Shown here: piece by piece, positions 63,101 through 64,000 of the stretch
Layout of the letters: every line of letters begins with the position of its first letter
Position numbering within the stretch: the stretch's first letter is position 1
Assembly: GCA_001247695.2 (NCBI GenBank)
Contig: LGRX02033501.1
Coordinates: forward strand, 1-64,000
DNA: 64,000 nt
Reading direction: 5' to 3'
DNA from: Cymbomonas tetramitiformis
Lineage: Eukaryota; Chlorophyta; Pyramimonadophyceae; Pyramimonadales; Pyramimonadaceae
Made by a program: the position numbers and the translations under genes
The notes under the pieces: generated by a model
Told to the model about the DNA's origin: nothing
What the model saw: the letters and a program-made list of their open reading frames with translations, nothing else
Database searches by the model: none

Positions 63101-63417
63101 GGCGGTACAAATCCATATCATGCCGATTGCACTTCGGCGCAGGGGGGGGCGCACTTTCAAAGTGCGCCAACTAATCTTTGGGGGGGGCAGGGGGTCAAAT
63201 CTTGCCACCCACCCTTGAGCTTCACTCTGTGCAGGGGAGGGGCTTGCACCTTCAAATCCTGCCACCTGCCCTTCGGCTCCACCTCCGGGCCGCCTTCATC
63301 TTTGGACACACTTCGAGGTCCAATCATAGGGTGTGGCACCTCCATAGGCAGATCGCGGTACCCAGCCGGCATGTCGTTCTCCTGTTCTGGGTGTATGAGC
63401 AGCAGCATATCCGACAT
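51107..63417 (-). CDS. SulP/SLC26-family anion transporter with STAS and cyclic-nucleotide-binding domains
   Basis: An 18-exon model with every junction GT-AG and every phase consistent, predicting about 915 aa. Exons 2-11 encode the SulP membrane domain. Recognisable blocks include GVTYGLISSVCNIPSMVSF, GQVQ|DAGLIFLSMMATK, YLPMPVVGGYLAYIGL, SSLDVAAIEMTLGKKL and GGFTGSYLFGQTSLMLR (| marks the exon junction). Exons 12-14 give a STAS domain (GYLFFGST, YVVLDLEGVTGVDATAARS, then MQWLECQML). Exons 16-18 give a cNMP-binding fold (FKAGELIF, SIYLIQQGIVVV, GGVFGEMDFILRQPRS, and a C-terminal helix). This domain order matches the fungal/algal vacuolar-type SulP proteins related to yeast YGR125w. Sulfate, nitrate or other anion transport, and nucleotide control, are inferences. 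The start is the first ATG of exon 1 (63417); the stop is UAG followed directly by UGA. Confidence 0.9.
51312..51411 (+). repeat. Two tandem 50-bp units
   Basis: GCG(C/T)GCTGTGCAGAAAGGC starts at 51312 and 51362, each followed by the same 30 bases. They lie in the last intron, 32 bases from the acceptor of the final exon. Confidence 0.85.
52152..52458 (+). repeat. 11-bp minisatellite, first block
   Basis: About 27 copies of an 11-bp unit with consensus GTGGTGACAGA and variants (GCGAC, CAACA). It lies in the last intron (52889-51281). Reading frames through it are open on the minus strand, giving long Pro/Ser/His repeat ORFs that are not genes. Confidence 0.9.
52459..52612. repeat. AT-only palindromic tract
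   Basis: About 150 bases of almost pure A/T built from ATATTATAAT-like inverted units, able to fold into hairpins or cruciforms. It separates the two minisatellite blocks. Confidence 0.8.
52652..52865 (+). repeat. 11-bp minisatellite, second block
   Basis: The same 11-bp unit as 52152-52458, about 19 copies. It ends about 25 bases from the donor of exon 17, so it starts almost at the exon border. Confidence 0.9.
53909..54054 (-). repeat. Three tandem copies of the exon-16 acceptor region
   Basis: Units of about 55 bp, each ending on the minus strand in GGGGAGCTGGGGTGCAG followed by GAGC. The true acceptor is the last unit (53911/53910); two upstream units carry the same acceptor and the first bases of the exon, then diverge. 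Confidence 0.8.
54697..54970 (-). repeat. 26-bp minisatellite starting at the exon-14 donor
   Basis: About ten 26-bp units. On the minus strand each reads GATGTGCACCAGCTC and then CATTCTGCAG. The first unit overlaps the donor itself (GTGTGTGCACCAGC). Each unit ends in an acceptor-like TCTGCAG. Confidence 0.9.
58446..58511 (-). repeat. 33-bp duplication of the exon-7 donor junction
   Basis: The last 24 bases of exon 7 and the first bases of its intron are repeated. This gives two donors 33 bases apart (exon ends at 58491 or 58458). Since 33 is a multiple of three, both leave the frame unchanged. Confidence 0.85.
59080..59234 (-). repeat. Intron 5 made of five 31-bp units that begin with splice donors
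   Basis: Starting at the donor of exon 5, five units of exactly 31 bp follow. Their first six bases are GTGAGG, GTAAGC, GTGAGT, ATAACT and GGGAGT. The shared core is CCTGTAGCACCCT. They fill 155 of the intron's 187 bases. Confidence 0.9.
59678..60190 (-). repeat. Tandem copies of the exon-4 acceptor junction
   Basis: About ten units of 43-50 bp. On the minus strand each contains GTTGCCAG followed by GATGCAGGCCTCATTTCC, nearly the sequence across the true acceptor at 59678/59677. The intron end and the first 20 or so bases of exon 4 have been amplified upstream of the real exon. Confidence 0.85.
60355..61280 (+). repeat. Minisatellite of about 55-68-bp units in intron 3
   Basis: About 16 units with CACACGCTCAGCGAAAGTGC and GGCGTCTATCTCCATGCAG. 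Some have an extra GGTTGCACCG. Small indels are common in the middle and the last five units are nearly identical, showing recent expansion at the right end. Confidence 0.9.
61994..62165 (+). repeat. Trinucleotide-rich tract (GGT, AGT, AGC)
   Basis: About 170 bases of GGT/GGTGAT then AGCAGT-type triplets in intron 2. It gives Ser/Gly- and Leu-rich artefact ORFs on the two strands. Confidence 0.85.
62274..62468 (+). repeat. Five tandem units of about 42 bp
   Basis: Units contain GGCATGCATGCAAATAGGC and GGTGTGATGGGCTGCTGGG. They lie in intron 2. Confidence 0.88.
62505..62735 (+). repeat. Three tandem units of about 83 bp
   Basis: Units share GTGCAGCCGTAACCCTGAAG and CCTTAATCCAGCACATACAC. They lie in intron 2 next to the 42-bp array. 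Confidence 0.85.
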
Positions 63418-63550
63418 GTCTGCCAGAGGGAGCGTGAGGTGAGAAGGGGCATAAAACCACAACGACGAGTACAATTTCACTACACAACGGCACTGGCAAC
63501 CTAGCAGCGACTCACAAGTAACTTTGCCCAAGGGCGCACTGAGGAGTAAG
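63418..63550. promoter_or_regulatory. Short divergent intergenic region
   Basis: 133 bases separate the ATG of the transporter (minus) from the first ATG of the plus-strand ORF. It includes GGCATAAAACC. If both starts are right this is a shared bidirectional promoter. The plus frame stays open upstream of its ATG, so the plus start is uncertain. Confidence 0.4.
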
Positions 63551-64000
63551 ATGGCGGTGCAGATTATGCAACACACGGCGGACGACAAATGCGTCAAGGT
63601 GAACAGATGGCACTCGTTGGTTTCCCACAGCCGCGCTGTGGATGCTTTGAACAGCGAATTGGTGTTGAAGGAGAGGCGTTGTCCTTCCAAGAAATATCAA
63701 AGACTCTCCGAGCAGGAACTCTCAGTGGGCATAGTCAGCGCTCGAGACAGCGTAGGGGAAGCAGTGGCACAGCTGGAGGACAGAAATCGAACCCAGGCGA
63801 AGGGACCGTTAGCTATGTCGAAAGGGAAAAGTGGCCGTTTTGTACCTTCAGACTGCCTCGCTCCAGCAGGTTCGCTTGTGGAGGCCGTCTCCTCAGATCT
63901 CCGCGAATCCACAGATCTCCGCAAATCCACAGATCTCCGCAAATGGCCGCCTGAAGTGGCGGGCGGCGTTGCACTTCTTCCTGTGTCCAACTGCACACCG
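63551..64000 (+). CDS. Uncharacterised charged, probably coiled-coil protein (5' part)
   Basis: 150 codons run from the ATG at 63551 off the right edge of the window. The sequence is rich in Ser, Lys, Arg and Glu with heptad-like Leu/Val spacing in the first 90 residues, and it has three tandem DLR(E/K) units (DLRESTDLRKSTDLRKW) near the end. The opposite-strand frame is also open in part, but this frame has the more protein-like composition and no stop. No family is recognised. It is divergent from the transporter gene. Confidence 0.5.
   Translation, partial: MAVQIMQHTADDKCVKVNRWHSLVSHSRAVDALNSELVLKERRCPSKKYQRLSEQELSVGIVSARDSVGEAVAQLEDRNRTQAKGPLAMSKGKSGRFVPSDCLAPAGSLVEAVSSDLRESTDLRKSTDLRKWPPEVAGGVALLPVSNCTP

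Larger units (their letters stand above)
51107..63417 (-). other. Exon coordinates of the SulP-STAS-cNMP gene
   Basis: Exons in transcript order: 63417-63250, 62978-62881, 61556-61427, 59677-59600, 59318-59235, 59047-58925, 58682-58491, 58268-58173, 57934-57662, 57408-57286, 56902-56690, 56411-56283, 55883-55743 (or 55749), 55135-54971, 54408-54253, 53910-53828, 53211-52890, 51280-51107. All junctions are phase 0 except exon 2 to 3 and exon 16 to 17, which split a codon after its second base. Least certain are exon 1 (no homology guide), the 3' end of exon 12, and the two donors of exon 13. Confidence 0.8.

Noticed and set aside
1..64000. tRNA and rRNA genes
   Set aside because: I saw no convincing cloverleaf or rRNA sequence by eye. 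A covariance-model scan was not possible, so short RNA genes could be missed.

Overview
The window is eukaryotic nuclear DNA, most likely from a transposon-rich microalga. The evidence is a spliced gene of at least 18 exons with GT-AG introns, several LTR retrotransposons, a CACTA-type transposase remnant, and plant/protist-type zinc-finger repeats. A green-lineage alga is the best guess from the mix of element families. The species cannot be identified from sequence alone. The base composition is mosaic: the left 17 kb and the right 13 kb are GC-rich coding blocks, and the middle 34 kb is AT-rich and mostly non-genic.

1-17.1 kb: remnants of a chromodomain-bearing Ty3-type element, then a 16-kb minus-strand LTR retrotransposon with near-identical 525-bp terminal repeats. 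From its 5' end (right) it carries a leader with about nine repeated hairpins, a 1936-aa Gag-protease ORF, and a multipass-membrane ORF joined to it by a UGAUG overlap. Then comes a pol with reverse transcriptase, RNase H, an embedded DNA cytosine-5 methyltransferase, integrase and a terminal PHD finger. After one in-frame UAG there is a second, amino-methyltransferase-like protein. The membrane segment joins the RT frame through a +1 shift at AGA-UAG-A. This element is the most unusual system in the window: a retrotransposon equipped to write and read chromatin marks.

17.1-24.3 kb: AT-rich block of small, compact plus-strand genes. It has a broken Lys/Ala-repeat gene, a MYND zinc-finger protein, two MPSKR-type paralogues, a 91-aa CxxC protein, and a 1135-bp tandem duplication with two copies of a zinc-ribbon-like gene. 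A shared TATA-containing upstream module precedes three of these genes.

24.3-51 kb: transposon graveyard. It holds a CACTA tnp2 remnant and a CACTA terminus, an orphan Gag-like ORF, a degenerate chromovirus between decayed LTRs (29.9-39.3 kb), a possible Tc1/mariner-like element (39.5-40.9 kb) and a split RT pseudogene (46-47.7 kb). A gene with eight WRKY19-like zinc-finger repeats (42.6-43.7 kb) and several tandem repeats also lie here.

51.1-63.4 kb: a minus-strand gene of 18 exons whose phases all join, predicting a protein of about 915 aa: SulP/SLC26 anion transporter, STAS domain and C-terminal cyclic-nucleotide-binding domain. Its introns are packed with minisatellites, several of which are tandem copies of the gene's own splice junctions. 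A divergent plus-strand gene starts near 63.55 kb and runs off the right edge.
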